DNA of 64,000 bases from Bacteroidota bacterium (GCA_030684395.1 JAUXTT010000042.1:124001-188000); one strand, 5' to 3'; positions 17,350-27,700 are shown, counted from the stretch's first letter. Numbers and translations are program-made. Notes: a model not told the origin generated them from the sequence alone.

Positions 17350-18423
17350 ATGAAACCATTAAAATTTGTCAACAAAGACAAGGGGCAGTTTACGGCCACT
17401 TTAAGAAAAAACGTAAACGACTATTTTGTGCAAAAAGGGATCTCAACTAAAGGAAATTTTTGGATGCTCATTAAATCAGCAGTTATGTTAAGTGCCTATT
17501 TCGCGCCTTTTGTACTGATACTTACATTACCTCTATACAGTTGGGTAATTTTTCCACTCTCCGTATTAATGGGAATTGGGATGGCAGGAATTGGAATGAG
17601 TGTAATGCATGATGCTGTACACGGGTCCTTCTCACAAAAAGGATGGTTGAACAAACTATTTGGTACTACCATGTACTTTATAGGTGGTAATACTTTTGCA
17701 TGGAAAGCGCAACATAATATTCTCCATCACACCTACACAAATATAGACGGCTTCGACGAGGATATTGAACCAAAAGGATCAATGCGTTTTTCCAAACAAA
17801 CTCCTTTAAAAAAAATACACCGTTTTCAACACATCTATGTTTTCTTCCTTTATTGCTTCCTTACCTTATCAAGGATTGTGAGTGAATTTTTCCGGATTGT
17901 TAAGTACAACAAATTAGGAATTACCAAAACAATGGGAACAACACTTACAAAAGAAATGATACGTATGGCTATAACCAAAGCAGCATACCTTTTCATTGTC
18001 ATCGGTTTTCCAATGATGTTCTCCGGTTTTAGCTGGTGGTTGATCTTATTGGGTTTCCTTGTTATGAACGCTGTAGCAGGATTATTTATGAGTACTGTGT
18101 TTCAGTTGGCCCACGTTGTTGAGGAAACAAAACAACCACTTCCAAATTCGGAGGGAGTTATTGATAATGAATGGACTGTGCACGAACTGGAAACAACCGC
18201 CAACTTCTCAAGAAAGAGCCGCGTATTGGGATGGATGATAGGAGGTTTAAATTACCAAATAGAACATCATTTGTTCCCCAACATTTGTCACATCCATTAC
18301 AGAGCCATATCACCGATTGTAGAAAAAACAGCTAAAGAATTCGGATTACGTTATAATATAAACCGCACTTTTTTCGGAGCAGTTGGTTCGCATGTGAGAT
18401 TGTTAAGGGCTTTGGGGAGGTAA
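17350..18423 (+). CDS. Membrane fatty acid desaturase (acyl-lipid/linoleoyl-CoA type)
   Basis: Integral membrane di-iron enzyme of 357 residues that would introduce a double bond into fatty acyl chains and so adjust membrane fluidity. All three histidine boxes are intact: HDAVH at about 87-91, HNILHH at 122-127, and the front-end type QIEHH with His306 and His307. Four main hydrophobic stretches flank the boxes (AVMLSAYFAPFVLILTLPLY and VMNAVAGLFMSTVFQLAHVV among them). No cytochrome b5 domain is fused, so a separate electron donor is needed. The QIEHH box resembles delta-6/front-end desaturases, but regiospecificity cannot be read from sequence. It appears monocistronic. Confidence 0.93.
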   Translation: MKPLKFVNKDKGQFTATLRKNVNDYFVQKGISTKGNFWMLIKSAVMLSAYFAPFVLILTLPLYSWVIFPLSVLMGIGMAGIGMSVMHDAVHGSFSQKGWLNKLFGTTMYFIGGNTFAWKAQHNILHHTYTNIDGFDEDIEPKGSMRFSKQTPLKKIHRFQHIYVFFLYCFLTLSRIVSEFFRIVKYNKLGITKTMGTTLTKEMIRMAITKAAYLFIVIGFPMMFSGFSWWLILLGFLVMNAVAGLFMSTVFQLAHVVEETKQPLPNSEGVIDNEWTVHELETTANFSRKSRVLGWMIGGLNYQIEHHLFPNICHIHYRAISPIVEKTAKEFGLRYNINRTFFGAVGSHVRLLRALGR

Positions 18424-18487
18424 TTAATATTCTCCCCCTTTTTAAACATTTTTTAGGAATTAACCTTCTCAATTACACAAACGGTGT

Positions 18488-18517
18488 TTTGTTCGTTCAT
18501 TAAATAATTTACATTTG
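18488..18517 (+). promoter_or_regulatory. Bacteroidota sigma-type promoter (-33/-7)
   Basis: TTTG (18488-18491), an 18-bp spacer and TACATTTG (18510-18517) give the best -33/-7 match noticed in the window. Transcription would begin within a few bases of the ATG at 18524, so the cysteine-rich protein mRNA may be nearly leaderless. Confidence 0.6.
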
Positions 18518-18523
18518 TAACGA

Positions 18524-18877
18524 ATGAAATTAATTGCAAGCATATTAATAGCCTACTTCAGCATATTGCTGATAGCTCCTATGCCATGTGCTATTGCTTC
18601 GTTTACAGAAGAAGAGATAAGTTGCGAATACAGCTGCGGTGACCAGGAAGCTTGCACAGAATCATCCGGCTGTTCGGAAGACGGAAGCGATTCTGACAAT
18701 AGTTGCTCCACATCTTTATGCTGTAACATACAATGCTGTCATTGCTATTGTGTTAATGAAGCAGAAGTTCTGTTTGCTTCATTTCCTGTTTTAAATACCA
18801 AACATGCTTCCCCACAAAACGATAAAATAACATCGTCGTTTTGTGGAGATTGCTGGCAGCCGCCCGAACTGATCTGA
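18524..18877 (+). CDS. Small exported cysteine-rich protein (DUF6660-like)
   Basis: Exported protein of 117 residues. A signal peptide (MKLIASILIAYFSILLIAP to AIAS) is followed by an acidic, cysteine-rich region with about 16 Cys, including the cluster CCNIQCCHCYC, and a C-terminus CWQPPELI. The layout (MPC after the leader, a CxCC-type cluster, a WQPP end) resembles small Bacteroidota proteins of the DUF6660 type that often sit beside heavy-metal efflux genes, so metal binding is likely. No efflux gene is nearby. It has its own promoter and lies just upstream of a second Cys-rich micropeptide, probably in one transcript. Family assignment is by resemblance only. Confidence 0.7.
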   Translation: MKLIASILIAYFSILLIAPMPCAIASFTEEEISCEYSCGDQEACTESSGCSEDGSDSDNSCSTSLCCNIQCCHCYCVNEAEVLFASFPVLNTKHASPQNDKITSSFCGDCWQPPELI

Positions 18878-18928
18878 ATTAATCCAGCAATTAAATCAAA
18901 TCAGTATTAATTTTTAAAACCATTTATT

Positions 18929-19033
18929 ATGAAAAAAGTATTAATTGGCTCTATTATAGCAGCAGTAGCTGTTGCAGGAGCAATATTTATCTGCACACAT
19001 ACATCAGGCTGCTGCCCTTGGGGCTGTTGTTAA
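18929..19033 (+). CDS. 34-residue micropeptide with CCPWGCC tail
   Basis: A short frame encodes a basic start (MKKV), a hydrophobic segment (LIGSIIAAVAVAGAIFI) and a Cys-rich end (CTHTSGCCPWGCC). It lies 51 bp after the cysteine-rich gene on the same strand and is followed within 25 bp by a terminator hairpin, so the two probably share a transcript. The layout fits a membrane-anchored peptide or a lipoprotein-like export signal with a metal-binding tail of five cysteines. Its shortness means automated callers would miss it. No family is recognised. Coding status rests on composition, position and the terminator. Confidence 0.6.
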   Translation: MKKVLIGSIIAAVAVAGAIFICTHTSGCCPWGCC

Positions 19034-19056
19034 GATGTAACACTGTTTAATATAAC

Positions 19057-19092
19057 AAATCAACACCTGGCTTTTGTCGGGTGTTGATTTAA
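19057..19092. terminator. Bidirectional terminator hairpin
   Basis: AAATCAACACC (19057-19067) pairs perfectly with GGTGTTGATTT (19080-19090). It lies between the micropeptide and the convergent SBBP-repeat gene and has T/A-rich flanks on both sides. Confidence 0.75.
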
Positions 19093-19113
19093 TCAAAATA
19101 CACGACTGATATA

Positions 19114-20814
19114 TTACTGAACAACGATCTTTTTCGTACAGATTTTCGTCCCCTCATAGATCTTCACAAAATACATTCCTTTAGGGCTGTTGGAAAGGTC
19201 AAGTTCATTAGAGATCTGCTGCTGCAAAATTCTTTCACTCATCATGTTATATACTTCCAATTTCATTTCTTCAGAATTATTTTGATATTCAAGCCTCATC
19301 TTTCCATTGGTAGGATTAGGACAAATAGTTATCATCAATGGATCGTTTTGTAAATCATTAATGGAAATTAACTCAGCAGACATCTTATGTACGAATATAT
19401 CACTAATAGCATATGAAGTTAAATAGTATGTTCCTGCTCCCGGATCGCAATCGATTGTCCCATTATAAGAACCAGTTGTGTAAATATTTCCCGAAGTATC
19501 AGTTGCTATAGAAATCCCAACATCACCCTGCGATGCTCCCATTTTCATGGCCCATATAAAATCCCCTGAAGTATCAAGTTTACTAATAAAGACATCTGTG
19601 TTACCGGCCGATGTTAAATTAAATGCCCCTGTTCCCGGATCAAAATCTGCTGTTCCTGAAAAAGTTCCAATTATATCTAAATTCCCTGAGCTATCTACCA
19701 CCAGTGAGGAACCATAATCAGCTACCGTTCCCCCCATATTCTTTGCCCAAACAAAATTACCCGCTGAATCTAATTTGGAAATAAAAACATCATAAGTACC
19801 TGCGGAAGTCAAATCGAAAGTTCCACCATTCGGATCGAAGTCAACTGTATTATTAAAATAACCAGTAGAGTATACATTTGCTGAATCATCCAGCACTATG
19901 TCCTGTCCTTCATCAACACCCGTACTCCCCATTTGTTTTGCCCAAACAAAATTTCCGGAAGCATCCAGTTTAGAAACAAAAATATCGGTAGATCCCATCG
20001 ACGTTAAATTAATTACGCCTGCATTCGGATCAAAATCCGCTGTTCCTCCAAACCAACCTGCTGTATAAATACCACCTGCTTCATCAAGTGCTATAGAACA
20101 TCCATTATCATTAACGGATGATCCGATCTTTTTTGCCCAAACAAAATTTCCAGAAGCATCCAGTTTGGAAATGAATACATCCCAGCTGGTACCAGAGGTT
20201 AAATTAAATATTCCTGAACCCGGATCAAAATCCACTGTTCCCCAAAAACTTCCGGTTGTATAAACATAACCCGAATCATCAATTACAATAGCATTCGCTG
20301 CATCGGAATCAGATGATCCAATTTGCTTTGCCCACACAAGGTTTCCGGAGGAATTCAATTTAGAGATGAAGATATCCGCAGTATTGCTTACAGAAGTTAA
20401 ATTGTATGTTCCAGACCCAGGATCAAAGTCAGCGATACCACTAAAATTACCTGCGATATAAACATTTCCTGAATCATCTACTGCTATACCGTTACCTGCA
20501 TCATAAGTTCCTCCGCCCAATTGCTTTGCCCATACAAAATCCCCCGAAACATCCAGTTTAGAAACAAAAACTTCAGCATAACCTGAAGAGCTCAAATTAA
20601 AAACACCAGGTCCCGGATTAAAATCTACTGTACCGAAAAATTCGCCGGTAGTGTAAACATTCCCTGATTTATCGACAGCAATAGATTTTCCTCTATCGTT
20701 ATTAGATCCCCCCATAGATCTCGCCCAGCTAAATGTTTGAGCAGTACATGTTAAGGAACATACGTTTAGTAGTGTAAAACCAACTACAGTAAAACAAAAA
20801 GATAATTTTCTCAT
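19114..20814 (-). CDS. Secreted SBBP beta-propeller repeat protein with T9SS sorting domain
   Basis: Surface or secreted protein of 566 residues. Signal peptide (MRKLSFCFTVVGF to TCTAQ), then eight SBBP-type repeats of about 55 residues. Each reads like WAKQMGSxGxDxGxxIxxDxSGNVYTTG, then FxGTxDFDPGxGxxNLTS, and then DVFISKLDASGNFV. The C-terminus is a T9SS type-A domain starting ICPNPTNGK and ending KKIVVQ. The repeats are close enough in sequence to suggest recent internal expansion. No enzymatic motif was seen; a structural or adhesive role is usual for the family. Confidence 0.9.
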   Translation of the reverse strand: MRKLSFCFTVVGFTLLNVCSLTCTAQTFSWARSMGGSNNDRGKSIAVDKSGNVYTTGEFFGTVDFNPGPGVFNLSSSGYAEVFVSKLDVSGDFVWAKQLGGGTYDAGNGIAVDDSGNVYIAGNFSGIADFDPGSGTYNLTSVSNTADIFISKLNSSGNLVWAKQIGSSDSDAANAIVIDDSGYVYTTGSFWGTVDFDPGSGIFNLTSGTSWDVFISKLDASGNFVWAKKIGSSVNDNGCSIALDEAGGIYTAGWFGGTADFDPNAGVINLTSMGSTDIFVSKLDASGNFVWAKQMGSTGVDEGQDIVLDDSANVYSTGYFNNTVDFDPNGGTFDLTSAGTYDVFISKLDSAGNFVWAKNMGGTVADYGSSLVVDSSGNLDIIGTFSGTADFDPGTGAFNLTSAGNTDVFISKLDTSGDFIWAMKMGASQGDVGISIATDTSGNIYTTGSYNGTIDCDPGAGTYYLTSYAISDIFVHKMSAELISINDLQNDPLMITICPNPTNGKMRLEYQNNSEEMKLEVYNMMSERILQQQISNELDLSNSPKGMYFVKIYEGTKICTKKIVVQ

Positions 20815-20876
20815 TTATTAGGTTTAGTTTTTTTTCATCAGGTCTTTACTTCATAAATAAATATATCATAATAATA

Positions 20877-20884
20877 CAAAAATA
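20877..20884 (-). promoter_or_regulatory. -7 promoter element of the SBBP gene
   Basis: On the minus strand this reads TATTTTTG, a match to TAnnTTTG, 62 bp upstream of the SBBP start. No -33 box at 19 bp. Confidence 0.35.
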
Positions 20885-20975
20885 TTTTAAAATGAATTTA
20901 TAAAATAACTCAAGAAAAAGAGAAATTATTAATGAGAGTAAATTCTCAGCTAAATTTTCTTATTTTTAATCTATT

Positions 20976-23900
20976 ATGAAGTCAGGTCAATTCTTCCTAT
21001 TCTTTCTCCTTTGCCCATTCCTGTTTCTCGCCCAGGAATACAAAACCATTTTATCCATTAACACTGGTGGACATAAATCACTGATTAAAGATATGGCTGT
21101 GAGCAAGAATGGTAAATACCTGGTGAGTACCGGTGATGATAAGGTAATTAAGATTTGGAACATTGAGACTGGCGAATTGGACCAGGAAATTTTTGGTGAA
21201 TGCCAGGAAGGTGAGATCGGAAAAATACTATGTATGGCTCTTTCGCCTGATAATAAATATTTAGCTGTTGGCGGAGCTTTGATGGATGATAAATACAGTG
21301 TGATCGTTCGTCTTTATGATTTCAAAACAAGAAAACTGATAAAAATCCTGAGACCTGCGGTTCAAAAAGACAAATTTGCTTTCTCAATGACCTTTTCATC
21401 CGACTCGCGCTATCTGGTAGCCGGAACAGATAATAAAGAAATAACCGGTTGGGAAATGAAAAGTGGAGAAGTTGCCGCTACCTGGGCAGTTCCAACCTAT
21501 CGGGATTTATGCATTCAAATTCGTGATTCCCTTTTATTAACTGCATCAGTCGACTCAACTGTCATGCTTTGGAATATCTATCAGGGAAAAGAGATAAAGA
21601 CACTTCGAAAAGCTCACAACCATTTGGTATACTTCGTTAATTTTTCTCCCGATGGTAAATACATTTTAAGTGTTGGCTATGATCAAAAAATAAATGTTTA
21701 CGACAATCAATTAAACCTTCTTAATTCCATTTCTACTGATATCAGGCCCGGAACCATTGAATTTTCTCCTAATGGTTCGAAAGTGTTATTGGGCTTTATT
21801 GAAGAAGGAGCTCAGCACTGCCAATTGTACGATTTTAAAGAAGGGAAATTAAAACTGTTTGCCAACTTTGAAGAGCATAAAGAGATCGTATTAGCTACCC
21901 GATTCTTAAACGATAGCACAGCCGTAACTGCCGGTGGAGAAGACAATGAAATTCTTTTCTGGACCTGGGGAAAGCCTGTTTCCGGAAAATTAGCTAAAAC
22001 AAAAGTTGTAAAAAAATTAATAGGAAAAGGACATAGTGTTTGGGGTGTTGCAATGACCGGACGAACAATCGGGTTTACTGTTAATAAAACCGGGAATTAC
22101 GGTTCATCGGCATTGGATCAAACATTCGATTTGTTTACACATGAATTAAAACCGATTTCAGTTTCCGGATTAAAATTTGCCGGGCCTGTCCATAGCTATG
22201 GTCCATACACTATAAAACATGAAAAAGGCGGTACTGTTGATCACGATGATGCTGATCTGGTTATTCGAAAAGATGGAATTGAAGTTGGAAGAATAAAACG
22301 TGATATCTATACAAAAGTAGATGGTGGGATAAGACACCACAGTTATACTTTAATTCAGGACAAATATGTGATTACCGGAGGAGACAATGGCTATTTGTGT
22401 GCTTATGATATGCAGGGAAACATCCTTTCTTATTTTAATGGTCATACAGGCAGGATATGGTCAATAGCTGTTTCTGACGACGGAAAATATCTGATCTCCG
22501 GAACATCCGATCAAACAATAAAAATATGGAGAACAGATGAAATTGGAAAAAAAGTAAAACAACCTTATAAGTCGGTAAGTGAAGTTTACATACACGAATC
22601 GTGGGCAAAATATTTTGCAGAATTAGGCCTGACAGATCTTTCAAAAGAAAAAACAAAAACGGCCTGGGAAAAAATCATCAACACATTAAAAGAAAAAGGA
22701 AATACCCTTGATGCAGATGCACTTGACAATTATGTTTCATGGATGCCAATAGATAATATTCTTCCTGTAGCAAGTATTTTTATCAGCGAAGATCATGAAT
22801 GGGTGATCTGGTGCAACGACGGGTATTTCACCAGTTCGAAGCGCGGAGGAAAATACATTGGTTATCATGTGAACAACGGTTACGATAAAGATGCGAAGTT
22901 CTACCCCTTCGAACAATTCGATCTTAAGTTCAACCGCCCGGATATTATGATGGATAGGTTAGCCATTGCGGATTCTGCAACAAAGGAAGCTTACCTCCTC
23001 GCTCATAAAAAAAGGTTGAAGAAAATGCATTTTGAAGAAGATGCCTTATCCACCGATATCCATGTTCCGGAAGTAAATATAATAAGCGGGCAAAAATCGC
23101 AAGATAACTACCTCTTGGTTCTCTCCGCTTCAGATTCTAAATACACACTCGATCGGATCTTTGTAACCGTGAATGACGTTCCTGTATATGGTAGCCACGG
23201 ATTAAGTCTAAAGGAATCAGATACTAAAGAAACTGCACGTCAGTTGGTAATTCCTTTGCAAAACGGGAAAAATGTGATCCGGGTATCGGTACTTAATACC
23301 AAAGGTGGTGAGTCATTGATGGAGACCAGAACAGTACTACATCAAAAAGATAAATCAACCAAAAATCTCTACATTGTAAGTATAGGTGTTTCTAATTATG
23401 ATACTAAAGAAATGAATTTAAAGTACGCAAAGAAAGATGCTTCGGATATCGCAAAACTTTTTACTTCCAATAAAAAACAATACGATAAAGTTTACGCCGA
23501 TACCATTTTTAATATTCAGGCAACGGCAAAGAACATTGAAGCGGTAAAAACAAAATTACTCAACACGAGTGTTGATGATCAGGTAATCGTTTTTTTAGCG
23601 GGGCATGGTTTACTGGATTCAAAACTGGATTATTACCTTGCCATGCACGATGTAAATTTTAATGACCCTTCCAAAAATGGTTTGTCTTACGAAAGGCTGG
23701 AAGGCTTACTGGATAGTATTCCTGCACGTTACAAAGTTTTGTTTATGGATGCCTGTCACTCCGGTGAACTGGATAAAGATGAAGTTGAACTTTCCACTAT
23801 GAAGAAAGAAGAAAGTGGTGACCTTGTTTTCAGAAACGGAACCAATTCAGTTGTAAAGAAACAAGGTTTAAGCAGAGAAAGTTCGTTTGAGTTGATGAAG

Positions 23901-24182
23901 GAATTATTTACCGATCTGCGAAGAGGGATTGGAGCTACAGTGATCTCCAGTGCTGGTGGTGCGGAGTATGCAATGGAAAGTGCTAAATGGAACAACGGTG
24001 TATTTACCTTCTGTTTGTTATCAGGATTAAAAGAAAAAAAAGCTGATATGGATAAAGATGGAAAGATTATGATCTCCGAACTTCAACAATATCTTCAAAA
24101 AACAGTTCCTGAACTCACGGGAGGAAAACAAAGGCCTACTTCACGTGTAGAGAATATTAATAATGATTGGCAGGTTTGGTAG
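20976..24182 (+). CDS. Exported WD40-repeat caspase-family (C14) protein, second paralog
   Basis: Predicted exported cysteine peptidase of 1068 residues with the same plan as the CDS at 10520. Signal peptide (MKSGQFFLFFLLCPFLFLAQ), WD40 blades at about 30-530 (HKSLIKDMAVSKNGKYLVS, HLVYFVNFSPDGKYILS, GHTGRIWSIAVSDDGKYLIS), linker containing FDLKFNRPDIMMDRL, a small beta domain, then the C14 domain with dyad His877 (LAGHGLLD) and Cys927 (MDACHSGELD). The His-Cys spacing of 50 residues equals that of the paralog. An EF-hand-like loop, DMDKDGKIMISE, lies at 1024-1035. Unlike the first copy it has an ATG start and no barrel or lipoprotein gene behind it; an inverted-repeat element follows 45 bp downstream. 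Confidence 0.88.
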   Translation: MKSGQFFLFFLLCPFLFLAQEYKTILSINTGGHKSLIKDMAVSKNGKYLVSTGDDKVIKIWNIETGELDQEIFGECQEGEIGKILCMALSPDNKYLAVGGALMDDKYSVIVRLYDFKTRKLIKILRPAVQKDKFAFSMTFSSDSRYLVAGTDNKEITGWEMKSGEVAATWAVPTYRDLCIQIRDSLLLTASVDSTVMLWNIYQGKEIKTLRKAHNHLVYFVNFSPDGKYILSVGYDQKINVYDNQLNLLNSISTDIRPGTIEFSPNGSKVLLGFIEEGAQHCQLYDFKEGKLKLFANFEEHKEIVLATRFLNDSTAVTAGGEDNEILFWTWGKPVSGKLAKTKVVKKLIGKGHSVWGVAMTGRTIGFTVNKTGNYGSSALDQTFDLFTHELKPISVSGLKFAGPVHSYGPYTIKHEKGGTVDHDDADLVIRKDGIEVGRIKRDIYTKVDGGIRHHSYTLIQDKYVITGGDNGYLCAYDMQGNILSYFNGHTGRIWSIAVSDDGKYLISGTSDQTIKIWRTDEIGKKVKQPYKSVSEVYIHESWAKYFAELGLTDLSKEKTKTAWEKIINTLKEKGNTLDADALDNYVSWMPIDNILPVASIFISEDHEWVIWCNDGYFTSSKRGGKYIGYHVNNGYDKDAKFYPFEQFDLKFNRPDIMMDRLAIADSATKEAYLLAHKKRLKKMHFEEDALSTDIHVPEVNIISGQKSQDNYLLVLSASDSKYTLDRIFVTVNDVPVYGSHGLSLKESDTKETARQLVIPLQNGKNVIRVSVLNTKGGESLMETRTVLHQKDKSTKNLYIVSIGVSNYDTKEMNLKYAKKDASDIAKLFTSNKKQYDKVYADTIFNIQATAKNIEAVKTKLLNTSVDDQVIVFLAGHGLLDSKLDYYLAMHDVNFNDPSKNGLSYERLEGLLDSIPARYKVLFMDACHSGELDKDEVELSTMKKEESGDLVFRNGTNSVVKKQGLSRESSFELMKELFTDLRRGIGATVISSAGGAEYAMESAKWNNGVFTFCLLSGLKEKKADMDKDGKIMISELQQYLQKTVPELTGGKQRPTSRVENINNDWQVW

Positions 24183-24226
24183 CAAAATAAATCTACTGCT
24201 CTATTTCGCTTTTACTTCTCTAAAAT

Positions 24227-24574
24227 ACTCGTCCCTCAAAAAATATCCATATTAAATTAGCGATATAAAAGACCTATCTTTTCCCGCATAATTGTTTGGC
24301 CACGCTGTGGCCAGCATTCATCTATTAACATTAAATTACTACTATTTGGCTCCGCTGGAGCTGTGCTTTGTAAGAATTTGCTCCAGAGGAGCAAAACAAT
24401 AATATTACAAGCAATCAAAGTTTTAAGGCTACAGAGTAGCCAAATATTTTTGTGTACGGTAAATATCTGCAAAAATTTTAAAGCAGGTCAAAGATTCCTT
24501 GCAATACGAAACAATATAATTTTGACTGAATTTCCTTTATTAATAATGTTTGTGGAGTATTTGAGGGACGACTA
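24227..24574. mobile_element. MITE-like inverted-repeat element, copy 2
   Basis: Element of about 345 bp with ends CTCGTCCCTCAAA and TTTGAGGGACGAC, flanked by a 7-bp direct repeat TAAAATA (24221-24227 and 24573-24579) that looks like a target duplication. Hairpins: GGCCACGCTGTGGCC (24298-24312), GGCTCCGCTGGAGC (24348-24361), TGCTCCAGAGGAGCA (24379-24393) and GGCTACAGAGTAGCC (24427-24441). It is highly similar to 15513-15884 and lies the same way round. Non-coding. Confidence 0.72.
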
Positions 24575-24640
24575 AAATAGTAAAATCCACTCTCCTGTTC
24601 TTAGCCTGAATTTCTTGAACATTACCTTGATCTTAAAAAC

Positions 24641-24682
24641 GAAAGGCTGTTCTCCCGAAGCATCGGGGCGAACAGCCTTTCT
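24641..24682. terminator. Strong bidirectional terminator
   Basis: GAAAGGCTGTT (24641-24651) pairs with AACAGCCTTTC (24671-24681), with a further inner stem CCCGA/TCGGG. It sits between the second caspase unit and the convergent surface protein gene. Confidence 0.85.
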
Positions 24683-24715
24683 TATTGATACCAGAGTACC
24701 TTCACGAAAGCTTCA

Positions 24716-27700
24716 TTATTCAATTACCACTACACGCTGCGTGTATTTCTTGTTATCGTTGAGAATACTGATGAAATAAACGCCGCCTTGCAAATTCAAC
24801 TGATCGATATTAAAGATAAAGATGTTTTTTCCTTCGGGGTGCTTACGGGCTTGTTCATATTTAATAACTTGCCCAAATACATTCGTAATTTCAAAAGCTA
24901 CCTTACCTTCTTTTTCCAATTCATAACTTACATACAATACATCTTTAGCAGGATTTGGGTAGATACTGAATTTGTTCGCGTATTTAAGATCTGATGAATA
25001 AATACCAACTGAGCTAATGGTATCAGGATTAATATAGATGCTTGCTGAATCGGCAAAATAATTATTTTGAATACTTGAGTCCCCGATTAAAATGGTCAAT
25101 TCGCGTGTTGAGTCCATTGGTAAATTCGGAATATCAACATAAATTTTATAACCACCATTAGGAACACTGTCAAACACATAATACCCGGTTGAATCCGACA
25201 TAGTACGTGCCTGAATTCCACCACCCGGGTTTTTACCCAATTTTACATCCACTCCTTTTAATGGTCCACCCGGAGCAAAAGGCATATTAGGGTTTCCAAT
25301 GTTTCCATAACGATTGTTACCAAAACCATCGCCTTCCAAAATATAACCTGAAATACTTGCTGTTCCTGTTGTTGTATCCGATTCTACCACCTGAATATTG
25401 GCAGTATCAACCTGCGCGCACCCATGCACATAAACCATAGAGGAATCCCATTGAAACGCATTTCCATAATAAGTTGGAACAGCAAATGGGAAAGCTGATT
25501 CTGTTGGAAGCACTTTTATCAAATAATTTCCGGCATAAAGCGGAGAGAAAAAGTAATCGCCATTAGCATCTAAGTTAGTGTATCCCACAGTATCAAAGCC
25601 GGCATAACCGGGTTGATGTTTAAACACGTAAACCAAACCTTCATCTACGTTTAATGATGAAGGTGGAGGTGTACTTACATGCCCTCTCAGATCGCTACTT
25701 AAGGTTGGAGAAACGGTAAATGTTACCGGAGGGTTCATAGGACAACCTATAGCATCAATACCTGTAGCAGTTACTATTTCAGCAAGACCTCCTAAATAAA
25801 ATGTTAAACTGTCAACATAATTGGTATCAATATAAGTTGAACCGTTTTTTTGCCAGTAGAATGTATAAGGAGCTGTTCCTCCTGATGCCATTACATCAAC
25901 AGTTACATCAGTTTCTTCACAAGCAAAGATTGGTGGAGGGTTCCCAACATTTGAATTAAATGCAGGCCCAACATTTATTAAAATCGAATCATTAATAGCA
26001 CAACCTCCATCAGCAGAAAAACCGCTGGCATAATACCATGTTGGAACTACAGGTTGAGGGCTTGGAGTAAAATTAGGATTAAGATCTATCACACCAGGTG
26101 TAATTGTATATGATCCGGGAGTTGCCATATAAATATTGGCATCAAGGCCTCCACAAACCGCAGTATTGCTTCCTGCAAAATTAACGAAAGGAACAGTTAC
26201 AGTAAATGTGCTTGTTGCATTACACCCCATAATGCTTGTATAAGTAGCAGTGTAAACTGTTGTTTGCAAAGGATGAAACTCAAAGAAATTATTTCCGTAA
26301 TCAATTGTTCCTGCAACAGGCGAAATTGTTACTACCTGAGGGCTCACAAATATTCCTGTCACTGTTGCGTCATTAACATACATACTTGAATCATAAGCAA
26401 TAACTCCACTTCCCTCTTGTAACTCGTAATGATAAATAAGATCAGGATAAACTCCGGGAAGCAAACCATTCATGTTAGTATTAATATCAGCAATGGTTCT
26501 TACACTGTTCCATATCCTTACATCACGAATAAACCCGGTATTATTTGGACTGGGACCATAATCACTTACCGCAGAAGGATAACCTATTTTAAAACCATCA
26601 GCTCCGCTTGGTGGAAGCTCCCATACTCCTGCACCAGTTCCTGCCTGAACTCCGTTCACATATCCGGTAAAATTATTGCCATCAAATTGTACAACAATAT
26701 GGCTCCATTGATTAGGCGCAATAGTGCCTACATACATTTCACTTACACCCGGCAATTCAAAATACAATGTTCCGCCGTAATATTCAATAATATCGTGGTT
26801 GTTATTTGCCCATACTGTTGTATCATATTGAGTCATGATAACTCCTGTATTATTATCGGGCTTTACCCACATTTCAATTGTTAATTGGCGTGAGGCGAAA
26901 GCAGTTGAGAGTGGGGTAATTAATCCTTTGCTCTGCCCGTAATAAGCGAGCGCATTAACATCACTTTCAGGGTGCGCCTTTAATTTAAAACTTGTATCAT
27001 TTTTACAAACCGTAATTCCGGAGTAAAAAGAAACACTTGAGCTATCCGAAAATAACACAGGTGCTGTAGTGATTGTATAGATTGATGCACCGGCAGAATT
27101 TCTACAACCATTTACATCAACAACGCTAACCGCATGAAAGCCCGGAATGGTAGTAGAAAGAAACTGAGATGTATTGCCATTATTCCACAGATAAGATGGG
27201 AAACCGGGAGAAGCAACCAATGTAGCAGATGTTCCTTCACACACAGATGTATCTGCCCCGCTTATTATAGCAATATTAGGTAAAGGGCCAAGTAAACATT
27301 TTCTCCAGATCTGCCCTCCTGAACTTCCAAAATCTAAAATTTGGTTATGGGGATTATTCGCCATTCTTTTTCCGCCACCATCATACTGCTTGCAACCAAT
27401 GTACAAATGATTATCAAACTCTTCAATAGCTGCGTTGGGCTGAATCTCTAATCCGGTTGCACCAAATTCAGTACTGTCTTCAACAGTGTATGACACACCA
27501 TCGTACGAACCTACTTTAAAATCACCTCCAATGTTGGTAAACATCCAAAGTTTTGCCCCAACAGCTGTAAGGTTTCTTATTTCTTCAAAACCTGTTATGG
27601 CAAAAAGTGAATCGAAAACAATTCCGTCGTTCGTTTTCCAAAGTTGAGCTCCGTTAGCATTAAATGTTTGTGTTCCTAAGTAAAGATCAGGGCCATAAAC

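Noticed and set aside
17265-17450. A 61-codon frame overlapping the start of the desaturase
   Set aside because: It overlaps the desaturase coding region in another frame and has no family-like features.
24257-24575. Short open frames of about 70 codons inside the inverted-repeat element, on both strands
   Set aside because: They cross palindromic hairpins, are not shared in the same frame with the other copy, and have no protein-like composition; the element is better read as non-coding.
26429-26884. A 151-codon plus-strand frame inside the LamG/SdrD-like gene
   Set aside because: It is antisense to a well-supported secreted protein, has Ile/Tyr-rich low-complexity composition typical of antisense shadows, and no start signal.
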